Of a stretch of DNA of 64,000 nucleotides, positions 50,082 to 59,395 are shown piece after piece. Position 1 is the first letter of the stretch. Every line of letters starts with the position of its first letter. A program made the translations under genes and the position numbers. The stretch is from assembly GCA_050260355.1 (NCBI GenBank), contig JBLNBZ010000048.1, positions 55,394 through 119,393 on the forward strand, written 5' to 3'. The notes under the pieces are model-generated. The model did not search any database, was not told where the DNA came from, and saw only the letters and a list, made by a program, of their open reading frames with translations. This stretch comes from CADEFX01 sp050260355 (GTDB taxonomy: Bacteria; Pseudomonadota; Alphaproteobacteria; Rhizobiales; Hyphomicrobiaceae).

Positions 50082-51269
50082 GTGACCAAGCCCATCGGGT
50101 CCTCACTACCCAAGTCGATTGCCGTAGCCGTCGCGTTGACGGCCATGACGTCTGCAGCCGCATCGGCGGCCTGTGAGCTCAAGCTCGGAATGATCGGCGT
50201 GCTGTCCGGACCCGCTGCTCAGTGGGGCCTGGCGCTGCGCGGCGCCGTCGAGCTCATCGCCGCCGAGGCCAATGCGGAAGGCGGCCTGCAGGTCGGCAGC
50301 GAGAAGTGCAAGGTCTCCGTCACCGCCATCGACGCCAAGTACACGGCGGAAGGTGCGGCTGCAGCCGCCAACCAGATGGTCAGCCAGGGCGTGAAGTTCA
50401 TCATTGGTCCGATCGGCTCACCTGAGATGACCGGACTGAAGCCGATTGCCGCCCGCAACAACCTGCTCGTGATGGGCAATGGCTATGCCAAGAACGCCAT
50501 TGGCCCGCAGTGGCCGCTGGTGTTCCACAACGGTCCTGGGCCGAGCGGCTGGGCCGAGCCGATCGTTGCCTACGTCAAGAACAAGTTCAACATGAAGAAG
50601 GTCGTTCTCATCGCGCCGAACGATCAGGGCGGTACGGACATCGCCAGCGTCGACGCTGTTGCCTACAGGAAGCACGGCATGGAGGCGATCGAGGAGTATT
50701 ACCAGCGCGGCACGACCAACTTCGCGCCGATCATCACGCGCGTCCTGAACGAGAAGCCGGACGCCGTCGACACGGCCTCCTCTCCTCCGGGCGATGCGGG
50801 CGTCATCGTGAAGCAGCTTCGCCAGGCCGGTTTCGAAGGCCCCATCGGGCATCTCGGCGGACCGGGCACATCGGAGATCGCCCGAGTCGCAGGCGGATAC
50901 GACGTGCTCAAGAACTTCTACTGGTACGAGCCCGTTTACATCGACGACAAGGTGCGCTCGATGGCAACCAGCTACAAGAAGCTGCTCGGCACCGACGCGC
51001 CCGAGAACAACCTCTTCTACCAGTGGGTCAGCGCCGGCCGCATGGTAACCAAGGCGATCTCCAAGGCCGGCACCATCGACGATACCAAGAAGGTTGCAGA
51101 GGCTCTGCGCTCGCTGCCCGTCGAGGACGAGCAGATGGGCAAGGGACTGTGGATCGGCCAGGAGTTCTTCGGCATCAATCAGGAGCTCTCGTTCCCGTTC
51201 GGCATCGGTCTCATTCTGGACGGCAAGGAGCAGCCTATCGTCCGTCACGAAGCGGCAACCGGAAAGTGA
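50082..51269 (+). CDS. Liv-type ABC transporter substrate-binding protein
   Basis: A protein of 395 residues starting with GTG, with GAGGAGG upstream. The signal peptide is about residues 1-29 (SIAVAVALTAMTSAAASA). The mature part is a type I periplasmic binding protein of the leucine/branched-chain class: LKLGMIGVLSGPAAQWGLAL, AIDAKYTAEGAAAAANQMVS, FIIGPIGSPEMTGLKPIAAR and VVLIAPNDQGGTDIASVDAV. Ligands of this class include amino acids, amides, aromatic and dicarboxylic acids. Beside CoA-transferase and acyl-CoA dehydrogenase genes, a carboxylic acid is more likely than an amino acid. First gene of the operon. Confidence 0.92.
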   Translation: MTKPIGSSLPKSIAVAVALTAMTSAAASAACELKLGMIGVLSGPAAQWGLALRGAVELIAAEANAEGGLQVGSEKCKVSVTAIDAKYTAEGAAAAANQMVSQGVKFIIGPIGSPEMTGLKPIAARNNLLVMGNGYAKNAIGPQWPLVFHNGPGPSGWAEPIVAYVKNKFNMKKVVLIAPNDQGGTDIASVDAVAYRKHGMEAIEEYYQRGTTNFAPIITRVLNEKPDAVDTASSPPGDAGVIVKQLRQAGFEGPIGHLGGPGTSEIARVAGGYDVLKNFYWYEPVYIDDKVRSMATSYKKLLGTDAPENNLFYQWVSAGRMVTKAISKAGTIDDTKKVAEALRSLPVEDEQMGKGLWIGQEFFGINQELSFPFGIGLILDGKEQPIVRHEAATGK

Positions 51270-51279
51270 CGGTCCGCCT

Positions 51280-52146
51280 GTGGAGAGCATCGTTGCGACA
51301 GGCCTGATCGGCATCAGCCTGGGCGCGCAGTACGCACTGCTCGCCCTCGGCTTCACGCTGATCTTCGGTGTCTTGGGCGTCATCAACTTTGCCCATGGCG
51401 CCTTCTACGTGCTCGGCGGCTATCTGGCCTACGCCGCCGTGCACCATCTGGGCGTACCGTACGCGCTGGCGGTGGTGCTGGCTGCGCTCGGAACCGCGGC
51501 ACTCGGCTATCTGTTCGAGATGCTGCTGCTCGAGCGCATGATCGAGGATCATCTCGCCACGCTGATGCTCACACTCGGCCTCTACCTGGTGATGGCGACG
51601 GGCGTGCTCGTCGTGTTCGGGCCCGAGTCGCCGCAGTTCCAGTTTCCCGTGCAGGGAACGCTGCGTTGGGGCGGGTTCTACATCCCGCTCGAGAACCTCG
51701 TGGTGCTGCTGATCTGCCTCGCCACCATCAGCATCGTCTATCTCCTCATGTATCGCACCGACTTCGGCCGTGCCTTGCGCGCGCTTGCCGACGATCGCAA
51801 CGTCGCGGCCGCGGTCGGGCTGCGCTCTCGCCTGCTGTTTCCGCTGGCATTCGCGCTGGCCGCAGGTCTCGCAGGCCTGACCGGGGCGCTCGTGACCCCG
51901 ATCCTGTCGCTCGCCCCGCATCTCGGCGATCCGGTGCTGGCGACGTCGTTCCTGGTCGTCATTCTCGGCGGCCTCGGCAGTATCGGCGGCGCCACGGCAG
52001 CGGCATTCATCGTCGGACTTGTGGAGGCCTACTCGGCCGTCTACCTCGGCGGCTCCAAGGGGGCGCTCGCGCTGTTCGTGCTGGTGCTCATCGTCCTCGT
52101 CGTGCGCCCGCAGGGACTGTTCGGCCGCGACGTGCGGAGGGCCTGA
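51280..52146 (+). CDS. livH: LivH-type ABC transporter permease
   Basis: A protein of 288 residues, polytopic. LivH signatures: GAQYALLALGFTLIFGVLGV, INFAHGAFYVLGGYLAY, YRTDFGRALRALADDRNVAA and VILGGLGSIGGATAAAFIVG. The best start is GTG 51280, ten bases after the preceding stop; the usual N-terminal helix begins within a few residues. Forms the membrane channel with the next gene product. Confidence 0.9.
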   Translation: MESIVATGLIGISLGAQYALLALGFTLIFGVLGVINFAHGAFYVLGGYLAYAAVHHLGVPYALAVVLAALGTAALGYLFEMLLLERMIEDHLATLMLTLGLYLVMATGVLVVFGPESPQFQFPVQGTLRWGGFYIPLENLVVLLICLATISIVYLLMYRTDFGRALRALADDRNVAAAVGLRSRLLFPLAFALAAGLAGLTGALVTPILSLAPHLGDPVLATSFLVVILGGLGSIGGATAAAFIVGLVEAYSAVYLGGSKGALALFVLVLIVLVVRPQGLFGRDVRRA

Positions 52147-52152
52147 CCAATC

Positions 52153-53178
52153 ATGGGCCACTCCGAACCCAACAGATTCTTCGGCCTGGGCGAGCTTGTG
52201 GCGATCCTGGCCGTGGCGCTGTTCTTCTTCGTTCCGCTGCTCTCGACCGACCCGTTCCTGACCTCGGTCGCGAACCAGATCCTGATCGCGATCACGGCCG
52301 CGTTCGGCGTCTACATCATGCTGCGCATGGACCTGATGACGTTCGCCGTGCCGGCCTTCATGGCGGTCGGCGGCTACGCATTCGCCATCGCCAGCCTGCG
52401 CTTGGGCTGGACCGACTCGTTCCTGCTCACCGCATTGAGCTTCGTCGTTCCGGCCCTGATCGCGATGCCCATCGGCGCCTTGGTCTTGCGCTTGCGCGGC
52501 GTCTATTTCGTGCTCGTGACCTTTGCGCTGACGCAGATCGTCGACCTGCTGCTGTTCGAGATGCGAACGGTCACCGGTGGCTCCGACGGCCTGGTCGGCA
52601 TGCCGGCCACGACGCTGTTCGGCATGCAGCTCGCCGACAACCGCGCCGTCCTGTTTCTCGCTTGCGGCGTGACACTGCTGGCCGCGCTCATCACGGCAGC
52701 ACTCACGCGCTTCTACCGGCAGCAGTTCGCCGCCATCGAGGAGAACGACGTGCTGGCGCAGAGCCTGGGCCTCGTGGTGTGGCGCTACAAAGCCATCGGG
52801 TTCGTGGTGGCGGCAGGCCTCTCGGGCATGGCAGGCTTTCTGCTCGTCAACATGCTGCTGACGGCGCATCCCACGTCGTTCAGCCCGATCTCGTCGGTCA
52901 ACTACATTGCCTACACCATCATCGGCGGCAATAGCGCGATGCTCGGTCCGATCGTCGGATCGACGCTTCTGGTCTGGGCATCGAACGTCTTCAGCCTGCG
53001 GGGCGAGTACTCGCAAGGCCTGTTCGGACTGCTCATCATGCTCGTGGTGGTCGTGGCAAAGGGCGGCATCGTCGGCACCTTGGAGCTGATGATCCGCCGC
53101 CTCGCCTCCGGCATGTTCAAGAGGCAAGATCCCGTGGCGCAGGCCGGCATAAAGGCGGAGCAGCCCCATGGCCACTAG
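52153..53178 (+). CDS. livM: LivM-type ABC transporter permease
   Basis: A protein of 341 residues, polytopic. Signatures: RMDLMTFAVPAFMAVGGYAF, LRGVYFVLVTFALTQIVDLL, VTGGSDGLVGMPATTLFG, QSLGLVVWRYKAIGFVVAAG and TIIGGNSAMLGPIVGSTLLV. Six bases after livH; its 3' end overlaps the ATPase gene by 11 bases. Confidence 0.9.
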   Translation: MGHSEPNRFFGLGELVAILAVALFFFVPLLSTDPFLTSVANQILIAITAAFGVYIMLRMDLMTFAVPAFMAVGGYAFAIASLRLGWTDSFLLTALSFVVPALIAMPIGALVLRLRGVYFVLVTFALTQIVDLLLFEMRTVTGGSDGLVGMPATTLFGMQLADNRAVLFLACGVTLLAALITAALTRFYRQQFAAIEENDVLAQSLGLVVWRYKAIGFVVAAGLSGMAGFLLVNMLLTAHPTSFSPISSVNYIAYTIIGGNSAMLGPIVGSTLLVWASNVFSLRGEYSQGLFGLLIMLVVVVAKGGIVGTLELMIRRLASGMFKRQDPVAQAGIKAEQPHGH

Positions 53179-53953
53179 CGAGATCATGCGGCAGCCCACC
53201 ACCCAGCCCACCGCGCTCGAGACAAATCACGGCCTCCTGCGCGTGGACAAGCTGTCGAAGCAGTTCGGCGGACTCAAGGTCTTCGAGTCGATCGACTTCA
53301 CGCTGGCGCCCGGCGAGATCCTCGGCGTGATCGGCCCCAACGGCGCCGGCAAGACGACGCTGATCAACGTCATCTGCGGACGGCTGGCGCCGACGGCGGG
53401 TCGCGTGCTGCTCGGCTCGCGCGACATCACCGGCAAGCCGTTCCATTCCATCAGCCGCCTTGGCGTCGCGCGCAGCTTCCAGCAAACCAACACGTTCCGC
53501 ACGGCGACCGTGGGCGAGAACCTTTCCCGCGCCATCCGCTTCAGCCACGGCGGCCCTGAGCTTTGGCGGACGCTCGCGCCGCTGCTCGAGCGCTTCGAGC
53601 TGGCAGCGCGGCTCGACGAGCAGAGCGACAAGCTGCCCTACGGCCTGCAGAAGATGCTTGGCCTGCTGCTCGCGTATGCCACGCGGCCCAAGGTGCTCAT
53701 GCTGGACGAGCCGGCCGCGGGCCTGGAAGGACGCGAGCGTAGCCGCGTCGACGATTTCGTGCAGCACGCGCGCCACGAGCTCGGCTGCAGCATTCTGATC
53801 GTCGAGCACGACATGGACCTCATTCGGCGCCTCTGCCCGCGCATCATTGTGCTGGACGCCGGCCACGTGCTGGCCGAGGGGCCTCCGGCCGAGGTGCTGA
53901 CGCGCAACGACGTGATCGACGCCTACGTCGGCCGCACCGAGGACGACGACTGA
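53168..53953 (+). CDS. livG: LivG-type ABC transporter ATP-binding protein
   Basis: A protein of 261 residues. Walker A GPNGAGKTT, the LivG segment LGVARSFQQTNTFRTATVGE, signature LPYGLQKMLGLLLAYA, Walker B VLMLDEPAAGLEG and H-loop VEHDMDL. A 20-residue N-terminal extension precedes the fold. It overlaps livM by 11 bases and livF by one base, so all are co-translated from one messenger. Confidence 0.9.
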   Translation: MATSEIMRQPTTQPTALETNHGLLRVDKLSKQFGGLKVFESIDFTLAPGEILGVIGPNGAGKTTLINVICGRLAPTAGRVLLGSRDITGKPFHSISRLGVARSFQQTNTFRTATVGENLSRAIRFSHGGPELWRTLAPLLERFELAARLDEQSDKLPYGLQKMLGLLLAYATRPKVLMLDEPAAGLEGRERSRVDDFVQHARHELGCSILIVEHDMDLIRRLCPRIIVLDAGHVLAEGPPAEVLTRNDVIDAYVGRTEDDD

Positions 53954-54645
53954 TGCTGAGTGTGACCAATCTTGAAGTGCGCTACGGCGGCATCACGGCC
54001 CTGCGGCGCGTGTCGATCGAGGTCGGCAAGGGCGAGACCGTCCTGCTCGTGGGCGCCAATGGTGCCGGCAAGTCGAGCCTCATCAACGCCGTGATCGGGC
54101 TGGTCCCGACGGCCGGCGGCAAGATCGTCTTCGATGGCCAGGATCTCGGGCCGATGTCGAGCGATCGGCGCGCGCGCCAGGGCATCGGCTATTGTCCGGA
54201 GGGCCGGCGTGTGTTCGCGTCCATGTCCGTTGGCGACAACGTGCTCGCGGGTGCGTTCGGCGCAGGCCGGCAGCGCCAGAGCGAAGCGCTCGAGCTGCTG
54301 ACCGGCATCTTCCCGCTGCTGAGCGAGCGCATCAACCAGCCCGCAGGCCAGCTCAGCGGCGGCCAGCAGCAGATCGTTGCGTTCGCCCGCGCCATGAGCT
54401 CGTTCCCCAAGCTTCTGCTGCTCGACGAGCCGTTCCTCGGCCTTGCCCCGGTGTGGATCACGCGCATCAGCAACGCCATCCGCGAGCTGCAGCGGCGCGG
54501 CACGACCATCCTGATGACGGAGCAGATGGCCCGGCCGGCATTGAAGATCGCCACGCGCGGCTACGTGATGCGCGGCGGCGAGGTGCGGCGCAGCGGCACC
54601 GTTGAAGAGATCCGCGACATGGCGCTCGCGGAGGAATACCTGTGA
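53953..54645 (+). CDS. livF: LivF-type ABC transporter ATP-binding protein
   Basis: A protein of 230 residues. Motifs: LEVRYGGITALRRVSIEVGK, Walker A GANGAGKSSL, QGIGYCPEGRRVFASMSV, signature LSGGQQQIVAFARA, Walker B LLLLDEPFLGLAP and MTEQMARPA at the H-loop, Gln being normal for LivF. Second ATPase of the importer; the start codon shares one base with the livG stop. Confidence 0.9.
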   Translation: MLSVTNLEVRYGGITALRRVSIEVGKGETVLLVGANGAGKSSLINAVIGLVPTAGGKIVFDGQDLGPMSSDRRARQGIGYCPEGRRVFASMSVGDNVLAGAFGAGRQRQSEALELLTGIFPLLSERINQPAGQLSGGQQQIVAFARAMSSFPKLLLLDEPFLGLAPVWITRISNAIRELQRRGTTILMTEQMARPALKIATRGYVMRGGEVRRSGTVEEIRDMALAEEYL

Positions 54646-54692
54646 CCGGCTGCCACTGAGCCGGTCATATCGCGTGCTTGTGAGGAGATGAG

Positions 54693-55502
54693 ATGGAACT
54701 TGGACTGAGCGGCAAGACGGCGCTGGTGACCGGCGGCAGCAAGGGCATCGGACTGGAGACGGCACGTCTTCTTGCGCGTGAAGGCGTCAGCGTGATGATT
54801 GCCGCACGCCGCCCGTCGGCGCTGGCGGAGGCGGCCGACGACATCCTTCGCACCACGGGCAAGCGCGTTCACACGCATGAGCTGGACGTCACGAACGTCG
54901 ATCAGATTCAGAAGCTGCCGACTGCGATCGAGAAGGCCCTCGGGCATATCGACCTGCTCGTCAACAATGCGGGCACCGGCACCTACAAGCCGTTTCTCGA
55001 GGTGACCGACGAGGAGCTCGTGTACGGCACGGCCATCAACTTCTTCGCGCAGTTCCGCATCTGCCAGAAGGTCATCCCGATGATGCAGAAGCGCGGCGGC
55101 GGGCGCATCGTCAATGTCTCCGGCGAGACGGGCATCTCGGTGACGAGCCCGCCCTTCCTGTCGTCGTGCACGGGACCTGCCAAGTCGGCGGAGATCCGCC
55201 TGTCCAAGATCCTCGCCAACGAGTTCGCGCCACACAACATCCGCGTCAATTGCATCGTGCCGGGCTTCGTCAATACGCCCGAGCGGTTCGCCAAATGGGA
55301 GCGGGAGCTGTCCAAGCGCCAGCTTTCGCCCGAGGAGGCGGAGGCCGAGCGCCAGAAATGGTCGTCCAACCAGGCCATGCGGAACACCCGCTGGGGCACG
55401 CCTGAGGAGCTGGCCAACGTGATCGTGTTTGCACTGTCCGACGCCGCGAGCTTCGTCAATGGCGCAGTTCTGGTAGCCGACAACGCGCAGGACAAGTCGT
55501 GA
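54693..55502 (+). CDS. SDR-family protein lacking the catalytic Tyr
   Basis: A protein of 269 residues. Cofactor motif TGGSKGIG (13-20), NNAG (91-94) and Ser143 are present, and Lys164 is in place, but the residue four before it is Thr160 (CTGPAKSAE) rather than Tyr. The C-terminus ends FVNGAVLVADNAQ instead of the usual V-D-G-G. It shares the start MELxxxG...ALVTGGS and general length with the 7826-8608 SDR. GAGGAGA precedes the ATG. Within the operon it could reduce, hydrate or isomerise a CoA-bound intermediate or the free acid; which of these is unknown. Confidence 0.82.
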   Translation: MELGLSGKTALVTGGSKGIGLETARLLAREGVSVMIAARRPSALAEAADDILRTTGKRVHTHELDVTNVDQIQKLPTAIEKALGHIDLLVNNAGTGTYKPFLEVTDEELVYGTAINFFAQFRICQKVIPMMQKRGGGRIVNVSGETGISVTSPPFLSSCTGPAKSAEIRLSKILANEFAPHNIRVNCIVPGFVNTPERFAKWERELSKRQLSPEEAEAERQKWSSNQAMRNTRWGTPEELANVIVFALSDAASFVNGAVLVADNAQDKS

Positions 55503-55552
55503 AGGACGGCGCATAAATCTTCGAGGGCAATCCTTCAACAACGGACGAGTGC

Positions 55553-56740
55553 GTGAAGCAGGAGCAGAAAAGCGGGGCAGGACGCGCCAAGGCGCCGCTC
55601 GACGGCATTACGGTCATCGAGCTCGGCCACAGCGTTGCGGCACCCTATGCCGGCCTCATTCTGGCGGACCTCGGCGCCAGGGTCATCAAGGTGGAGAACC
55701 CCAAGGGCGGCGACTACGCCCGCGGCTGGGGCCCGCCGTTCTGGACCGACATCGCCACGGCCTACCTGTGCCTCAACCGCGGCAAGATCGGCATCACCGT
55801 CGATTTCTCCAACGAGGCGGATGCGCGTGCGCTGAAAAAGCTCATTCTGGAAGAGGCCGATGGCGTAATCCAGAATCTGCGCCCCGGCATTCTCGACAAG
55901 TTCGGGTTGACGGCCGAGGCGCTCAGGGCCGAGAAGCCGTCGCTGATCTGGTGCGATATCGGCGCGTTCGGCTCGACCGGCCCGCTGGCATCCAAGCCCG
56001 GCTACGACCCGCTCGCGCAGGCTTCGACCGGCATCATGAGCGTCACCGGCGAGGGCAACCGCCCGCCCGTGCGCGTCGGCGTCTCCCTGGTCGACATGGG
56101 CGCCGGCATGTGGACCGTGATCGGGTTCCTGTCGAGTCTCGTCGCGCAGCGCGCGACCGGCCAAGGTGCCCGCGTCTCGACCTCCCTGTTCGAGACAGGG
56201 CTCGCATGGATGACGGTGCCGCTCGCCGGCTACGAAGGCGCCGGCGACGTGCGCAAGCCGTACGGCTCTGGCACCGCCGAGATCGTGCCCTATCAGGCGT
56301 TCCAGACGTCCGACGGCTGGCTGATGATCGCCGCCGGCAACGACAACCTGTTCCGCCGCCTGTGCAGGGCGATCGGCCTCGATGCGCTCGCAGAGGCGCC
56401 CGAGTACGCCACCAACCAGGCGCGCGTGATCAACCGCGAGACGCTCATTCCGCGCATTGCCGAAGCCGTCGCGCGGCTCGGTGCCGCGGAGCTCGGCGAC
56501 ATGCTCGACAAGGCGGGCGTGCCAAACGCGCCGCTGCTTTCGGTGGACCAGGTCGCGCGCCATCCGCAGACGGAAGCCGTGGGCATGCTGGCCCCGGTGG
56601 CCGAGGGCCAGCCGAGGCTCGTCGGCATCCCCATCGCATTGAACGGCGAGAGGCCGAGATCGAGCGGAGGCGCGCCGAGGCTCGGCGAGCATAACGCTAC
56701 GCTCGGCATGGCCCCCACAACCGCACCGAAATCGAGGTGA
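55553..56740 (+). CDS. Class III (CaiB/BaiF) CoA-transferase
   Basis: A protein of 395 residues starting with GTG. These enzymes move CoA between carboxylic acids through a covalent aspartyl intermediate. Motifs: VIELGHSVAAPYAGLILADL, VIKVENPKGGDYARGWG and the catalytic Asp181 in GVSLVDMGAGMW. C-terminal PRLGEHNATLG is the usual family ending. In this operon it would activate the imported acid, probably taking CoA from succinyl-CoA or acetyl-CoA. The exact acceptor is not predictable. Confidence 0.92.
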   Translation: MKQEQKSGAGRAKAPLDGITVIELGHSVAAPYAGLILADLGARVIKVENPKGGDYARGWGPPFWTDIATAYLCLNRGKIGITVDFSNEADARALKKLILEEADGVIQNLRPGILDKFGLTAEALRAEKPSLIWCDIGAFGSTGPLASKPGYDPLAQASTGIMSVTGEGNRPPVRVGVSLVDMGAGMWTVIGFLSSLVAQRATGQGARVSTSLFETGLAWMTVPLAGYEGAGDVRKPYGSGTAEIVPYQAFQTSDGWLMIAAGNDNLFRRLCRAIGLDALAEAPEYATNQARVINRETLIPRIAEAVARLGAAELGDMLDKAGVPNAPLLSVDQVARHPQTEAVGMLAPVAEGQPRLVGIPIALNGERPRSSGGAPRLGEHNATLGMAPTTAPKSR

Positions 56741-56775
56741 GGCCCTTTGGCCCGCGACATGGAGAGTGAAATCGA

Positions 56776-57975
56776 ATGACGACGATGGAGACCCCTGCTG
56801 GCCGTGATGTCTCGGTGGCACTGGGTCCAGATTATCCTGAGCTGCGCGACTCGGTGCGCCGCGTCTGCGCGAAGTTTCCGGTCGAATACTGGCGCAAGCT
56901 CGACGAGGCGCGCGGCTATCCCACCGAGTTCGTCAAAGCGCTGACGGAGGCGGGCTTCCTCGGCGCGCTCATCCCGGAGGAGTACGGCGGGTCGGGCTTG
57001 CCGTTGCGCGCGGCCGCGGTGATCCTCGAGGAGATCAACGCATCGGGCTGCGTGGCGAGCCCTGCGCACGCGCAGATGTACATCATGGGCACGCTGCTGC
57101 GGCACGGCAGTGCCGAGCAGAAGCAGCGCTATCTGCCCAAGATCGCATCGGGCGAGCTTCGCCTGCAGGCCTTCGGCGTGACCGAGCCGACGACGGGCTC
57201 AGACACCACCCAGCTCAAGACGCGCGCCGACAAGAAGGGCAACGACCGCTACGTCGTCAACGGCCAGAAGGTCTGGACGAGCCGGGCGCTCCACTCCGAT
57301 CTGATGCTGCTGCTGGCGCGCACGACACCGGCCGACCAGGTCAAGAAGCGGTCCGACGGACTTTCCGTTTTCCTCGTCGACCTGCGCACCTCGCTCGGCA
57401 AGGGCGTCGACATCCGACCGATTCGCGCGCTCATCAACCACAACACCACCGAGGTATTCTTCGACAACCTCGAGGTGCCGGCCGAGAACCTGATCGGCGA
57501 GGAAGGCAAGGGCTTCAAGTACATCCTCGACGGCATGAACGCCGAGCGCATCCTGGTTGCGTCGGAGTGCATCGGCGACGGCCGCTGGCTGCTGAAGAAG
57601 GGCGTCGACTACGCCAACGAGCGCAAAGTCTTCGGCCGCTCTATCGGCCAGAACCAGGGCGTGCAGTTCCCGCTGGCGCGGGTCTATGCCGAGCTCGAGG
57701 CCGCCGACATGATGGCGCGCCGCGCCGCCGCACTGTTCGACGCTGGCGAGCCGTGCGGGGCGGACGCCAACATGGCCAAGCTGCTCGCCTCCGAGGCGAC
57801 GTGGCACTCGGCCGAGGTCACCATGGAGGTGCATGGCGGCTTCGGCTTCGCCGCCGAGTACGACGTCGAGCGCAAGTGGCGCGAGGCGCGCATCTATCGC
57901 ACCGCCCCCATCTCCACCAACATGGTCCTAGCCTACCTGAGCCAGCATGTGCTCGGGCTCCCGCGCTCATACTGA
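56776..57975 (+). CDS. Acyl-CoA dehydrogenase
   Basis: A protein of 399 residues, FAD-dependent, introducing a 2,3-double bond into an acyl-CoA. Motifs: GALIPEEYGGSGLPLRAAAV, FAD-contacting FGVTEPTTGSDTTQLKTRA, YANERKVFGRSIGQNQGVQF and MEVHGGFGFAAEYDVERKWR. The C-terminal Glu of medium-chain enzymes is missing (IYRTAPISTN), but Glu257 in GMNAERIL sits at the alternative position used by isovaleryl- and long-chain acyl-CoA dehydrogenases. This points to a branched or otherwise substituted acyl group. GGAGAG upstream of the ATG. Confidence 0.93.
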   Translation: MTTMETPAGRDVSVALGPDYPELRDSVRRVCAKFPVEYWRKLDEARGYPTEFVKALTEAGFLGALIPEEYGGSGLPLRAAAVILEEINASGCVASPAHAQMYIMGTLLRHGSAEQKQRYLPKIASGELRLQAFGVTEPTTGSDTTQLKTRADKKGNDRYVVNGQKVWTSRALHSDLMLLLARTTPADQVKKRSDGLSVFLVDLRTSLGKGVDIRPIRALINHNTTEVFFDNLEVPAENLIGEEGKGFKYILDGMNAERILVASECIGDGRWLLKKGVDYANERKVFGRSIGQNQGVQFPLARVYAELEAADMMARRAAALFDAGEPCGADANMAKLLASEATWHSAEVTMEVHGGFGFAAEYDVERKWREARIYRTAPISTNMVLAYLSQHVLGLPRSY

Positions 57976-57995
57976 CAACCGACAGGAGAATGCAC

Positions 57996-59372
57996 ATGAC
58001 CGGATTGACGAGGCAGACGGCCGAGTTCGCATCCGCCATCTCCGCAGCCGCTGTACCGCGCCAATGCACCGACGGCGCGCGGATCGGCATCGCCGATTGC
58101 GTCGGCGTCATGATTGCGGGCGCCAACGAGGAGGCGCCGCGGATCGTCGCCGGCACCGTTCCCACATCGACCAGCAACGATGCGGCCCCGGAGATCCCGA
58201 GCGGACGCAACTTGTCGGCGCCGGACGCAGCGCTCGTCAACGGCGTCGCCGCCCACGTGCTCGATTACGACGACGTCGCTCTGGCAGGGCATCCGAGCAC
58301 CGTGCTCGTTCCTGCGCTGCTGGCCGAAGGCTGGACGCTCGACTCCAGCGGCGCCGATATCCTGAGCGCCTACGTGGCCGGCTACGAGATCTGGGCCCTG
58401 CTGCAGGAGCTCGAGCCCGGCTCGCTGCACGAGCGCGGGTTCCATCCGACTGCCGTGCTCGGCTCCATCGCCACGGCGGCCGCCTGCGCGCGCCTGCACG
58501 GGCTCGACGCCGACAAGACGCAGAACGCGATCGCCATCGGCGCATCCATGGCCTCGGGTCTGGTCTCCAACTTCGGCAGCATGACCAAGTCGTTCCACGC
58601 CGGGCGCACGGCTCAGAACGGCGTGCTCGCCGCGCGGCTGGCGGCGAAGGGCTTCACCGGATCGGCCGACGCGCTCGAGCATCCGGTGGGCTTCATGCGC
58701 GCCCATTCCGCATCGGGCTCGCCCAACCTCGAGGAGAAGGCCCTGGGCCTCGGCTCCAAGTGGCGCCTGCCCGACTCCGGCATCTGCGTGAAGCGCTATC
58801 CCATCTGCTACGCCACGCACCGCTCGATCGACGCCATGATCGAGCTCGCGCGCAAGCACGACCTCAAGGCCGACGCGGTCGAGGAGATCCGGGTTCGCAC
58901 CGGCGACGCGCAGCGGCTGATGCTGCGCAACACGTCGCCCAAGACCGGGCTCGAGGCCAAGTTCAGCATGGAGTTCGCCATGGCCTCGGCGCTCGTTGCA
59001 CGCCGCGTCGGCCTCTCGGAGCTGACGGACGAGTTCGTGCGCCGGCCCGAGGTGGTGAGCGCGATGACAAAGGTCAAGACCACCACCACCGACGAGCGCG
59101 TGCCGGGCTGGGATCAGCCGTTCGCGCCGGATGATCGGGTCAGCGTCGTGCTCAAGTCGGGCCAGGTCATCGAGCACGAGCCGGTAACCTTCGCCAAGGG
59201 AAGCTGGCAGCGGCCTCTGACGCGCGAGGAGCTGAAGGACAAGTTCATGGACTGCGCTGTCCGCAGGTTCGACCAGAAACAGGCCGGCACGCTGTTCGAT
59301 CAGCTCTGGTCGCTCAGCGAGCTCGGCTCGGTGCGCGAGCTCAAGCTGACCGAGCACATGGTACGCAACTAG
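57996..59372 (+). CDS. MmgE/PrpD family protein
   Basis: A protein of 458 residues. Family features: GIADCVGVMIAGANEEAPRI, NGVAAHVLDYDDVALAGHPS, GYEIWALLQEL, GFHPTAVLGSIATAAACARL and GSMTKSFHAGRTAQNGVLAA; then ICVKRYPICYATHRSIDAMI. The superfamily includes 2-methylcitrate dehydratase (PrpD) and aconitate decarboxylase, so a hydro-lyase acting on a branched polycarboxylic or hydroxyacid is possible. The AGGAGA motif favours ATG 57996 over the ATG two codons upstream. It lies 20 bases after the dehydrogenase. Confidence 0.91.
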   Translation: MTGLTRQTAEFASAISAAAVPRQCTDGARIGIADCVGVMIAGANEEAPRIVAGTVPTSTSNDAAPEIPSGRNLSAPDAALVNGVAAHVLDYDDVALAGHPSTVLVPALLAEGWTLDSSGADILSAYVAGYEIWALLQELEPGSLHERGFHPTAVLGSIATAAACARLHGLDADKTQNAIAIGASMASGLVSNFGSMTKSFHAGRTAQNGVLAARLAAKGFTGSADALEHPVGFMRAHSASGSPNLEEKALGLGSKWRLPDSGICVKRYPICYATHRSIDAMIELARKHDLKADAVEEIRVRTGDAQRLMLRNTSPKTGLEAKFSMEFAMASALVARRVGLSELTDEFVRRPEVVSAMTKVKTTTTDERVPGWDQPFAPDDRVSVVLKSGQVIEHEPVTFAKGSWQRPLTREELKDKFMDCAVRRFDQKQAGTLFDQLWSLSELGSVRELKLTEHMVRN

Positions 59373-59395
59373 ACGGCTCAAGGGGAAAGACGCTC

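Noticed and set aside
51235..53211. 658-codon open frame on the minus strand opposite livH/livM
   Set aside because: Same antisense signature; the permease genes on the plus strand are certain.
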